The notes: generated from the sequence alone by a model not told the origin. A stretch of 64,000 nucleotides of DNA from Erythrobacter sp. AP23 (GCF_001542855.1 NZ_LNBY01000018.1:124001-188000), one strand, 5' to 3'. Shown: positions 35,403 through 43,297, counted from the stretch's first letter. Numbers and translations: made by a program.

Positions 35403-36596
35403 TCAAGCCGACGGTGACATGGCGGGTGCGGTCAGCGCGCCTGCTGCCTGCTTCGCGAGCGCGCCCAGTCCGAAGACCATGGCGAGCAGCCAAATCAGCG
35501 CTCCCGCGACCGGGATCAGGGTGAGAAGGAAAACCGCAATCACTCCGAGCAGCGGCCAGATTATGCGCGCGAAGAGCGTGTCGGGCGGATCGGAAGTTCC
35601 GGTAGTCACCCTGCGTAAGCTCATCCCGACGAAGTAGGCCGTGACGGCAAGCGCAATCGGAGTGAGCGCCACCGAGATGGCAATCAGCAGCACGGCAAGA
35701 GGTGCGGCGACAACCGTAACTACGAGCGCCACCACGAGCAGCGGCACGATCAGCGCGTAGAGCACGCCGATGCCGAAGCTCTGCCATGGTTTTTCCCGCA
35801 TCATGGTCGAAGCAGAGCGCATCAGGCCCGGCGCAAAAAAGACCAGCAGCGCCACGAGAATGAAGTAGCTCAGGACGATGGATAGGCCAAAGAGCAGGAA
35901 CAGCTGGCCAACGCCCTTGCCGATTTCCTCGGCAGTGGATCGATCGGGCATCGGCAAGGCAGCCCTGCGGCCCTCGATAACGGCGCCCGGCTGGATGGTG
36001 AGATTTTCACTACGATAGAGGAGATCGCCTCCAATCCGCGCCAGTGGGCCAAGCACGATCGTGTCGCCAGACAGGCGCGCCGTGCCCTGCACTGAGGAGT
36101 TCACGAAGATGTCGCCCGCGCCGATCCGCAGGTCCCCGCCCACCGGTGCTTCGAGCCTGACCGAACCACCGGCGAGAACGGCCGACCCGCCGATATCGAA
36201 ACCCGGCCTCGCCACGATATCGCCTCCACCGACGATGATATCGTCGGTGACCTGCGCGCTACGCAACCGGAGCTCGCCACCCCATGCGATCAGGTCGTGA
36301 ACGGTCGCGTCGATCACCTCGATCTCCCCGCCGGCCAGGAACAGGTGATCGGCCTGCGCGCCACTGGTCACCACGGTGCCGCCGGCCGCGAACAGATCAT
36401 CCGTCGTCACTGCCGACACAGCCAGGTTCTCGGCCGAAACGAATACCATGTCCGTTTCTGTCGCCGTGGCGACCGCAGGTTCCTGCGTTTGGCTCTCAGC
36501 CTGCCCGAAAGACGGAGATGAGGGTGCGAAGGCCGCGATCATCACCGCCACCGCGCAGGCGAACAGCTTGCTGGGTCTCAATCGTTGGAAAAGCAT
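35403..36596 (-). CDS. Bactofilin-like domain membrane protein
   Basis: A 397-residue protein with three parts: a signal peptide (about 10-32, ending PSFGQA), a repetitive beta-helix region (about 48-215) of short turns such as LFLAGGEIEVIDATVHDLIAWGG and IIVGGGDIVARPG, and a C-terminal bundle of four to five membrane helices (about 230-390). The repeats resemble polymer-forming bactofilins, but a secreted repeat region fused to a membrane domain is distinct from the cytosolic cytoskeletal proteins. Start 36596 has AGAGGG upstream; 36638 is longer but has no such site. Divergent from the LptB-like gene. Function unknown; an envelope role is likely. Confidence 0.8.
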   Translation of the reverse strand: MLFQRLRPSKLFACAVAVMIAAFAPSSPSFGQAESQTQEPAVATATETDMVFVSAENLAVSAVTTDDLFAAGGTVVTSGAQADHLFLAGGEIEVIDATVHDLIAWGGELRLRSAQVTDDIIVGGGDIVARPGFDIGGSAVLAGGSVRLEAPVGGDLRIGAGDIFVNSSVQGTARLSGDTIVLGPLARIGGDLLYRSENLTIQPGAVIEGRRAALPMPDRSTAEEIGKGVGQLFLLFGLSIVLSYFILVALLVFFAPGLMRSASTMMREKPWQSFGIGVLYALIVPLLVVALVVTVVAAPLAVLLIAISVALTPIALAVTAYFVGMSLRRVTTGTSDPPDTLFARIIWPLLGVIAVFLLTLIPVAGALIWLLAMVFGLGALAKQAAGALTAPAMSPSA

Positions 36597-36653
36597 TCCG
36601 ATCACCCTCTTCGGCTGGCTTTCAACCTGTTTGGTCATGCGCCGTTGTGACCG

Positions 36654-36671
36654 ATATCCGTAGATAACCGG
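36654..36671 (+). promoter_or_regulatory. Palindromic ATCCGTAGAT element between divergent genes
   Basis: TATC-CGTA-GATA, carrying the same ATCCGTAGAT decamer as the site at 20054-20069. It lies about 60 bases from each of two divergent starts (bactofilin-like and LptB-like), an ideal place for a shared activator. Confidence 0.4.
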
Positions 36672-36725
36672 AGGTCTGCGCCTGGCGTGATCGTTTAGGT
36701 TTTTCAGCGCGCTTCGCAGACGAGG

Positions 36726-37568
36726 ATGACGAGCCGAGCGCGAAATCGGAACGCAGGGCAGCGCGAACGGATCGAGATGAAACTCGAAAGAAACACGAGA
36801 GCGCCGCGAGCGGAGCCCCGGCCTTCACATGGCGGCGAGCGGCATGGTTCGCCAACCGCTCTCGACATCGTCGACATTCGGAAATCCTTCGGGGCAAGGC
36901 AGGTTCTGAACGGTGTATCGCTGACGGTGAAAGGAGGCGAGGTAGTCGGCCTGTTCGGGCGCGATGGCGCGGGCAAGACCGTCACCTTCTATTGCATTCT
37001 CGGCCTGGTGAAATGCGATGCCGGGCGGATAATGCTGCACGATACGGATATCTCCAGGATGCCCTTCTATCGCCGCGCGATGCTGGGCCTGGGATATCTT
37101 CCCGAGCAGCCATCGGTTTTTCGCGGCTTGTCGGTCGCCGACAATATCCTGGCCATGCTCGAGATCGTCGAGCCCGATCGACGGATCCGCCGGCAGCGCC
37201 TGGACGAGTTGCTCGCGGACCTGGGCATAGAACATTTGCGCGGCGCCAAGGCGACATCCTTGTCGGGCGGCGAAAGGCGACGCTGCGAGGTCGCGCGGGC
37301 GCTGGCGCTCGATCCGCTATTCGTCCTGCTGGACGAGCCATTTGCGGGGATCGACCCGCTTACGATCGCGAGCATCAAGAGCATGATACGGGATTTCAAG
37401 AAGCGCGGGATCGGCGTGCTGATGACCGACCAGAACGTACCCGAAATGACGGACGTCATCGACAGGGCCTACCTGCTCGATGAGGGCATGACGGTTTTCT
37501 CCGGAAGTCCGCAGGAGATGCTGAGCGATCGGCAGGTTATCGCGCGATATCTCGGCCATCACGATTGA
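36726..37568 (+). CDS. LptB-like ABC ATPase with altered catalytic loops
   Basis: A 280-residue ATPase closest to LptB, the motor of lipopolysaccharide export (LptB-like core 46-280: LDIVDIRKSFGARQVLNGVSL, GYLPEQPSVFRGLSV, LLDEPFAGIDP). Several key positions differ. Walker A is GRDGAGKT rather than GPNGAGKT. The Q-loop order is PEQ instead of PQE. The switch histidine of TDHN is glutamine (Gln236, TDQN). The signature LSGGE and Walker B glutamate are normal. A 45-residue basic N-terminal extension is unusual; an ATG at 36777 would shorten it. No lptA, lptC or sigma-54 gene is adjacent, so this is probably a specialised paralogue, not the housekeeping LptB. ATP turnover may be weak. Confidence 0.85.
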   Translation: MTSRARNRNAGQRERIEMKLERNTRAPRAEPRPSHGGERHGSPTALDIVDIRKSFGARQVLNGVSLTVKGGEVVGLFGRDGAGKTVTFYCILGLVKCDAGRIMLHDTDISRMPFYRRAMLGLGYLPEQPSVFRGLSVADNILAMLEIVEPDRRIRRQRLDELLADLGIEHLRGAKATSLSGGERRRCEVARALALDPLFVLLDEPFAGIDPLTIASIKSMIRDFKKRGIGVLMTDQNVPEMTDVIDRAYLLDEGMTVFSGSPQEMLSDRQVIARYLGHHD

Positions 37569-37645
37569 TGGAGTGCGCTCGCCCTTCCGGACACCTCGTC
37601 GGCGAACCGTGGGACCTTGCGATAGTGCGGCGATGCGCGCGCGAT

Positions 37646-38224
37646 TCACATCGTCATGATCGGCGGCGCCTTCTGATCCTCAGGCTCCCGGCTACGCACC
37701 TTGTCCACCGCCACCATGTAATTGTGACCGTAGGCCTCGGCGCATTTGGGGCAGGTCGTATAGAAGATGTAGCTCTCCTCGACTTCCTCCCCCTCGTCGG
37801 CAAGCTCGCGCGCGAAGGCATCGAGCAGGACAGGAGCCTCCGGATAGGGCGCATCGAACACGCGCGTGCGAAAATGTCCGGACAACGTCACGGTTTCCTC
37901 GTCCGGCACCTCGCCATCGACAGCGAAGAGGTGCTCGGCCTCCCGGGACGAAAGGTCGCGGCTGAGGACCAGGAAATGCGGCTCATCAAGCGCGCCTGCA
38001 TCGGCTATCGCCTCGTGTACGCGACCGAATACCTTATCCATGTCGACCGGCACGTGATCTTGCGAGCGAGTGGTGGCACGGACAAAGCGCTTGTCCTCGA
38101 AATGCAGGCTCTGGCGATCCCACCCTTCCGGATGGAAGCGCGGACAGCAGCCGGTGGTGTTGTCGAGCGGGTCGATTTCCGGCGTGGCATTTACGGGCAA
38201 GTCTGCTTGCAAAGCGGTTCCCAT
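37646..38224 (-). CDS. CPKC-motif conserved protein, function unknown
   Basis: A 192-residue soluble protein I can relate to a widespread family, sometimes loosely named hydrolase, but not to a proven activity. Visible features are an early TTGCCPRFHPEGWD segment, a middle VFDAPYPEAPVLLDAF stretch and a C-terminal YTTCPKCAEAYGHNYMVAV. The paired cysteines (TGCC and CPKC) could bind metal or act in redox chemistry; the central part resembles GyrI-like domains. AGGAGG before the ATG gives a strong start. A CCGTAGGT element lies about 65 bases upstream, so it may belong to the same regulon as the rest of the block. It is the last intact gene before the junction. Confidence 0.7.
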   Translation of the reverse strand: MGTALQADLPVNATPEIDPLDNTTGCCPRFHPEGWDRQSLHFEDKRFVRATTRSQDHVPVDMDKVFGRVHEAIADAGALDEPHFLVLSRDLSSREAEHLFAVDGEVPDEETVTLSGHFRTRVFDAPYPEAPVLLDAFARELADEGEEVEESYIFYTTCPKCAEAYGHNYMVAVDKVRSREPEDQKAPPIMTM

Positions 38225-38286
38225 GGCGGCCTCCTGCTAGCGGGGCCAAGAGGATGCTCCCCGCGTCAGGCTCGCCGGAATAGGGG

Positions 38287-38302
38287 AAGGTCCGTAGGTG
38301 GC
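38287..38302 (-). promoter_or_regulatory. TCCGTAGGT element
   Basis: Third copy of the TCCGTAG(A/G)T pattern (others near 20057 and 36657), 65-80 bases upstream of the CPKC protein start. Confidence 0.35.
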
Positions 38303-38605
38303 TCTACTGGTGCGCGATGTATTGCCGCGGCGAAGCTCGGTGCCGCGAACCGCATCGCAGTCCCGCCAATTCGCCACCCAGATCTCCATCGCGTGTCGCA
38401 CTTCCCAAGGAAGCCAGCGCGATTCCTCGACCTCTCAGGAACGCTTCGCGCGCCAACACGAACGGGGGGTCCGGTCCGCATTGGAGGCTGTACGGGCCCC
38501 TACACCGCGGACCTCGCAAACGCCCGCGCCCATGTCCGGATGGTCACGGATCGGAGAGGCGAGAGAAGAAGAAATGGTACTAAAAGAGGACACACAACGA
38601 ACTTC

Positions 38606-38687
38606 ACATAGCTAAAATATTGGTACTTTTTGCTTGTTATTCCGCAATGATGTGCGCGATAGACCCCCAACATAGCTGAAAATTGGT
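38606..38687 (+). repeat. Short imperfect direct repeat ACATAGCTRAAAAT..TTGGT
   Basis: ACATAGCTAAAATATTGGT at 38606-38624 and ACATAGCTGAAAATTGGT at 38670-38687, 64 bases apart in AT-rich DNA just upstream of the integrase remnant. They could be arm-type integrase sites, operator copies or leftovers of an attachment site. Confidence 0.4.
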
Positions 38688-38755
38688 TTTCACAATTTCG
38701 CATTTCAAAAGGTGGGCTATCGGGTGGGCTCGGTTTTTCGGGTCCCAAATTCTAG

Positions 38756-39228
38756 CGCTGGCTTTGCATTCAGGATCACACCGCTGCGTTAGCATTGCGC
38801 TTTCTTATGCTGGCGCTTGCGAGAACGAGCGAGGTTTGCCTCGCCACTTTCGACGAAATTCGCCATAATGTTTGGACGTTTACACCCGAAGGCATCGAGA
38901 CAGGGCGAGCGCACCGCATACCCCTCACGCCTGAAGCGCTAGCGGTCGTAAACATCGCGAGGCGTCGTTCTCAGAATGAGTAGTTGTTGTCCGCTCTGCG
39001 TGGAAGGCCCACTTCCTATATGGCAATGTCGACCTCCCTGAGAAGAGAACAGTTCCAGCTCGCCCCCACGGATTTCGCACGACATTTCGCGATCGGGCAG
39101 AAGAGAAAATGGATGCTGCCTTCGAGATTATAGAATCTGCATTGGGACACCACATAGATACTGGAGTGATTGGTGCTTATCAGCGGTCTGATCGGCTCGA
39201 GATGCGACGCAATTTAAGGGAACAGTGA
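38756..39228 (+). pseudogene. Frameshifted tyrosine recombinase (phage/P4-type integrase) remnant
   Basis: The C-terminal half of a tyrosine recombinase in two frames. Fragment one (about 38756-38983) reads ALRFLMLALARTSEVCLATFDEI and then TGRAHRIPLTPEALAVV, the integrase strand region with the first catalytic arginine. Fragment two (from about 38980, a different frame, to the TGA at 39226) reads HGFRTTFRDRAEE, the HxxR box, then ALGHH and a Tyr in GVIGAYQRSDRLEMRR, the normal end of such integrases. A frameshift near 38970-38980 separates them and the N-terminal domain is missing. DNA is AT-richer than both sides. It marks a decayed integrative element. Confidence 0.8.
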
Positions 39229-39769
39229 AATGATCTGCTTTTGCCAGAAGTAAAGTAAGAACCTGCGCGACGCTCCAGCGTTTTCGAAATTCTGGGATGT
39301 ATCACGAAGACATTATATCATAACGGAATCGCAGCGTGATTTAGAGAGCATAATGTCTGGAAGAATACGTGCGGGGCATTTCATCCCTTTGGCACGGCCA
39401 CTATTTTTTTTCGGCAATTGCGGTGCCTTTATCAGCATATGGAGCGACAACTGAAACGCTCAGGCAGAACTTGAAACCAGCCAAATTATAAATGGTCGGG
39501 CCATACCGCGAACGGTTATCCCAGAAACCTGCGAGTTGCCGACAAGGGAGCTATCGAAGGAAGGATCGCGACAGAATCATCGTCGGGCGCATCGCCGGCG
39601 AAAGCCTCGAATCAGGTCAGCCCCCCGCGCCGTCGAGAGCCGCTGGGCGAGCGGGTAAACGGTGCCCGCGCCAGACGACGCAGATATCCCATCCCTCGGC
39701 GTTAGCGAATGGCTCGTGCGCATAGTCTCTTTCAAACGGTAGGGCATAACGCTCAGAACGATCCCGGCG
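39229..39769. other. Gene-free, partly AT-rich stretch after the integrase remnant
   Basis: I find no supported gene. The first 260 bases are AT-rich, contain T and A runs and many stops in all frames; the later part returns to high GC. Probably eroded mobile-element DNA. Confidence 0.5.
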
Positions 39770-39895
39770 CGAAACCGGCGGGACGCCACAATGACCCTCG
39801 CGCCGGGCTGGCGTCTCGAATTGCATTCCAGCGATCTTGGAAAGGTCGCGAACGAAGGAACCATCACCGAGCGGGCCTGATCGGCGTTCATCGCA
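39770..39895 (-). pseudogene. Possible REP-associated transposase C-terminal fragment
   Basis: Read on the minus strand, a frame without a start gives ERRSGPLGDGSFVRDLSKIA followed by basic residues. This resembles the GRPLG..xF...LE..xGR tail of COG1943-type REP-associated transposases. The similarity is short and the rest of the protein is not present, so it is at most a relic. Confidence 0.25.
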
Positions 39896-40778
39896 GCGGG
39901 GCGAAGGGCTGCATCTCGTTGCGACCGCATCCGGTTTCGCGCGGAGGATCGCAATAGACCGATCTCAGACCGCGCGCCACGGACCGTGGGAATGCCATGA
40001 ACCTATCGGAATCGTTGAACACCATTTCCCGCAACCAGAGGTCGGCATAGCCCCTGGATCGTATTTCCGCGATCAATCGGAGCGTCCGGCTAGATGCGAA
40101 GCGGTTCGCTCCGGGAATGCCGATGAACACCCGGGCTTTCGGCGAGGCGTGTCGATGGAAAGAAGCCTGCTCCGCGTCGAAGAGATCCATGCCCTCCGCA
40201 CCGAGGTCGGGGCTGGCAACGACATACCGGCTGAAAATTTCCGGCTGCCGGAATAGCGAGAGAAGCGCAACGCTTCCGCCATCGAATTCTCCCAGAAGAC
40301 CCCGGTCCGCCGGATCGGTTCGATACTTCGCATCTATCGCTGGAATCAACTCGTGCGCTAGAAAGCCGAGGTAATCTTCCGCGGCTTCCAGTGTCGGCGC
40401 GGCGTCCTCCGCCGCTCCCAATGCCGCCTGACGCCCGGCGCCGGTCCCTGGCCCGTCGATGCCCACGATTATCATCGCAGGCAATTGAGCCGAAGGCAGG
40501 GCGACATGGACAGTTTCGCGAACCGTGCCGAAAATGCGCTCCTTGTTCAGAACATAAAGCACCGGATATGCCACGCTGCCGGACCCGTCATAGTCGGGCG
40601 GCAAGGCGACGAGAATTTCCTGGGCCCCGCCGAGCGTGCTCGAGTATAAAGAAAACTGTTCGGTGAAAGGGCGCGAAAAATCTGCGGCATTGTCGCCCCC
40701 GCTCGCATCCGAAGCCGCCGCCCGGCACGAAGCTGCCGCAAGCAGAGCGACCAGTATAGACCCAATCAGCTTGAGCAT
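39888..40778 (-). CDS. Esterase-fold lipoprotein lacking the nucleophile serine
   Basis: A 296-residue predicted lipoprotein (lipobox AAASC, Cys18) with the putative esterase (PF00756, Fes/IroE-like) fold. It has VALPPDYDGSGSVAYPVLYVLN and DYLGFLAHELIPAIDAKYRTD, closely paralleling the esterase at 49543-50478. The catalytic elbow GxSxGG is GEFDGG here: Phe165 occupies the serine position. The fold otherwise looks intact, so the protein may bind rather than cleave, or be decaying. Start 40778 was chosen for the signal sequence. It lies 28 bases downstream of gabT and is probably co-transcribed with it. Confidence 0.82.
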   Translation of the reverse strand: MLKLIGSILVALLAAASCRAAASDASGGDNAADFSRPFTEQFSLYSSTLGGAQEILVALPPDYDGSGSVAYPVLYVLNKERIFGTVRETVHVALPSAQLPAMIIVGIDGPGTGAGRQAALGAAEDAAPTLEAAEDYLGFLAHELIPAIDAKYRTDPADRGLLGEFDGGSVALLSLFRQPEIFSRYVVASPDLGAEGMDLFDAEQASFHRHASPKARVFIGIPGANRFASSRTLRLIAEIRSRGYADLWLREMVFNDSDRFMAFPRSVARGLRSVYCDPPRETGCGRNEMQPFAPLR

Positions 40779-40806
40779 CACCGCCCTACCTCCTTCCCGG
40801 GACATT

Positions 40807-42120
40807 TCACCTTCGGTTATCGCTATCGGGCAAGACCGCCAAGTGAACATCGCGGATCGTGGCCATGGCTTCCTTCAAGACATCGTCAGCAAGGGTAAGC
40901 GCAGGCATGAGCCGAATGGTATTTCCGTGCATGCCGCACGACAGGAGTATCAACCCGCGCTCGAGTGCGTTCTCGACGAAAAGGCGTGTGGCCCGGGCAT
41001 CGGGCCGGTGTGGCTTGCCGGGTTCGACGATGTCGAATGCGACCATTGCGCCCAAGCCGCGGATCTCCTCGATGACCGGATGCGGGGCCTCGGCCTTGAT
41101 GCTTTCCAGGTGGTGCCGCATCTGCGCCCCGAGCATTGAGCTGCGGGCGAGGAGATCCTCATCCGCAATTACGTCCAATACGGCCAGCGCGGCGCGACAC
41201 GATACAGGGTTTCCTGCGAAGGTTCCGCCCAGGCCGCCCGGACCCGCGGCATCCATCAGGGTGGAGCGACCGATCACCCCGGCCAATGGGAAGCCGCCGC
41301 CCAGGCCCTTCGCGACAGTGACCAGATCGGGCTCGATCCCGAAGTGCTCGACAGCGAACATTCGCCCCGTACGCGCAAATCCCGTCTGGATCTCATCTGC
41401 GATCATGACGATGCCATGCTTGCTGCACAGATCGCGTATGGCGGCCAGGAAAACCGGGTCGGCGGCGCAGTAGCCACCCTCGCCGAGCACCGGTTCGACG
41501 ATGATCGCTGCTACGTCGTTCGCGGGGACCTCGACCCTGAAGAGCCGTTCCAGCGCAGCCAAGGCATCGGATGCGTCAATACCGAGGCTCACGGAAGGGA
41601 ACGGTATGTGAAAGATGTTCGCAGGGAAGGGACCGAAGCCTTCCTTGTAGGGCCTGACCTTTCCGGTTAGCCCAAGGCTGTAGAGGGTGCGCCCATGGAA
41701 GCCGCCCATGCAGGCGACCACTCCGGAGCGCCCCGTAGCCGCACGCGCGATCTTGACCGCATTCTCGACGGCCTCGGCCCCAGTGGTCAATAAGAGCGTC
41801 TTCGCCTCGCCATCGAACGGTGCGATCGAATTGAGCCTTTCCGCGAGAGCGACATAGGGCTCGTATCCCGTAACCTGGAATGCGGCATGGGTCAGCCTTT
41901 CGGTCTGGCCGATGGCCGCATCCATGACGCGCGAATGCCGGTGCCCCGTGTTGAGAACCGCAATCCCGCTTGCGAAATCGATGAAGCGCCGCCCTTCGAC
42001 ATCCCACAATTCGGAATTCTCAGCCCGATCGGCGAAGATCGAATGCGCGGTCGAGATTCCTCGCGGGATACTGGCTTTCCGCCGTGCGGCCAGGCTGGCA
42101 TTTGTTGCGGCTTCCGACAT
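40807..42120 (-). CDS. gabT: Class III aminotransferase, GabT-like
   Basis: A 437-residue PLP enzyme of the 4-aminobutyrate aminotransferase group. Seen: FASGIAVLNTGHRH, LLTTGAEAVENAVKIARAATGR, the VEPVLGEGGY and ADEIQTGFARTG blocks, Lys271 in TVAKGLGGGFPLAGV, and the GGTFAGNPVSCRAALAVL substrate segment. It transfers an omega- or alpha-amino group to 2-oxoglutarate; GABA or another omega-amino acid is the likely substrate. It is divergent from the nitronate monooxygenase with a 185-base control region. In this cluster it may handle amine products of the deacylases; that is inference. Confidence 0.9.
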   Translation of the reverse strand: MSEAATNASLAARRKASIPRGISTAHSIFADRAENSELWDVEGRRFIDFASGIAVLNTGHRHSRVMDAAIGQTERLTHAAFQVTGYEPYVALAERLNSIAPFDGEAKTLLLTTGAEAVENAVKIARAATGRSGVVACMGGFHGRTLYSLGLTGKVRPYKEGFGPFPANIFHIPFPSVSLGIDASDALAALERLFRVEVPANDVAAIIVEPVLGEGGYCAADPVFLAAIRDLCSKHGIVMIADEIQTGFARTGRMFAVEHFGIEPDLVTVAKGLGGGFPLAGVIGRSTLMDAAGPGGLGGTFAGNPVSCRAALAVLDVIADEDLLARSSMLGAQMRHHLESIKAEAPHPVIEEIRGLGAMVAFDIVEPGKPHRPDARATRLFVENALERGLILLSCGMHGNTIRLMPALTLADDVLKEAMATIRDVHLAVLPDSDNRR

Positions 42121-42305
42121 GCGTGCTCTCTGACCTAATCGCTTCCTGGCATACAGACGCGGTCATCTGGCGCGACCCTAGGAAGCGGAATGCAGCGCCG
42201 GCAATCTTCCACTATCCACTGGGGAAAGCCCATCCGCTCGCGTCGTGGGTATCGCAATCTTGCGAATGAACCTCCACTTGCTGTCTCAGGGAAGGGGCGA
42301 ACGAC

Positions 42306-43241
42306 ATGCCCGATCGGACCGACTTTTTCTCGCAACTCAGGCTGCCGGTCATTGCGGCCCCGATGTTCCTGGTTTCCGGGCCCGAACTCGTGATCGCAGC
42401 GGGCAAGGCCGGAATCGTCGGGACCTTCCCCGCGTTGAACGGACGCACTTCGGCCGCGTTCGAGGAGATGCTCGTTAAGATCGAACGCGAGCTGGGATCA
42501 CCGGGGCAGACGGCTCCCGCGCCCTTCGGGGTAAACCTCATCGCGCACAAGACGAATGCCCGTTTGAACGACGATCTTGCGATTTGCGTGAAACATCGGG
42601 TTCCCCTGGTCATCACGTCGATTGGTGCCGTCCCGGATCTGGTCGAGCAAGTGCATGGCTATGGCGGCATGGTCTTTCACGATGTCGGCACCGTCGCGCA
42701 TGCGCGCAAAGCCGCGGCCGCTGGCGTCGATGGGCTGGTCTTGATCTCGGCTGGCGGTGGTGGCCATTCGATGACCATGAACCCCTTTGCCTTCCTTGCC
42801 GAAGTGAGGGAGTTCTTCGATGGCTTCATCGTCCTGGCCGGTTGCCTTTCGACGGGCAAAGATATCGCGGCCGCCCGGGTCGCGGGCGCGGATATGGCTT
42901 ACATGGGAACACGTTTCATCTGCACCAGGGAGAGCATGGCAAACGATGCGTATAAGCAGATGATCGTTGACGCCAGGGCGGACGATGTCGTCCACACGGC
43001 CGCTTTTTCAGGCGCACCGGCCATGTTTCTCAAGGAGAGCATCATTCGGGCGGGGCTCGACCCGGAAAACCTGCAGGACCGTGCCCGCGGCGACTTTGGC
43101 GAAGCACCCAGGGGGCAGAAGGCTTGGACCGACATACTCGGAGCCGGCCAGGGCGTCGGATCGTGCAACGACACACCCCCCGTGGCTACTTTGGTCGAAC
43201 GACTTGAAGCCGAGTATCGGCAGGCGGTGAAGCGGGCGTGA
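42306..43241 (+). CDS. Nitronate monooxygenase-type FMN flavoprotein
   Basis: A 311-residue TIM-barrel flavoprotein of the nitronate monooxygenase/2-nitropropane dioxygenase family. It starts PVIAAPMFLVSGPELVIAAG, keeps GVNLI, His154 in the GGGGHSM catalytic loop, and the FMN phosphate segments GCLSTGKDIAAARVAGADMAYMGTRF. The enzyme oxidises alkyl nitronates or related acidic C-H compounds; enoyl-reductase-like activity is a possible alternative. AAGGGG precedes the ATG. It is the only plus-strand gene inside the catabolic block and is convergent with the thioesterase gene. Confidence 0.88.
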   Translation: MPDRTDFFSQLRLPVIAAPMFLVSGPELVIAAGKAGIVGTFPALNGRTSAAFEEMLVKIERELGSPGQTAPAPFGVNLIAHKTNARLNDDLAICVKHRVPLVITSIGAVPDLVEQVHGYGGMVFHDVGTVAHARKAAAAGVDGLVLISAGGGGHSMTMNPFAFLAEVREFFDGFIVLAGCLSTGKDIAAARVAGADMAYMGTRFICTRESMANDAYKQMIVDARADDVVHTAAFSGAPAMFLKESIIRAGLDPENLQDRARGDFGEAPRGQKAWTDILGAGQGVGSCNDTPPVATLVERLEAEYRQAVKRA

Positions 43242-43297
43242 CCGGATCGGCGGCTTGCGTGGGTTCCGCACGCGCGGACGGTCGGCTGAAAACCGGT

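Larger units (their letters stand above)
38225..38755. other. Gene-free stretch at the junction, with regulatory element and repeats
   Basis: No supported gene. It holds a TCCGTAGGT element near 38291-38299 facing the CPKC gene, then base composition changes at about 38570 to clearly AT-richer DNA containing the direct repeat described separately. The block of short frames between 38298 and 38615 has no ribosome binding sites and looks like chance. Confidence 0.5.

Noticed and set aside
39577-39954. 125-codon minus-strand frame after the esterase
   Set aside because: Arginine/serine-rich with no recognisable motif and it runs into the esterase 3' end in another frame; likely non-coding.
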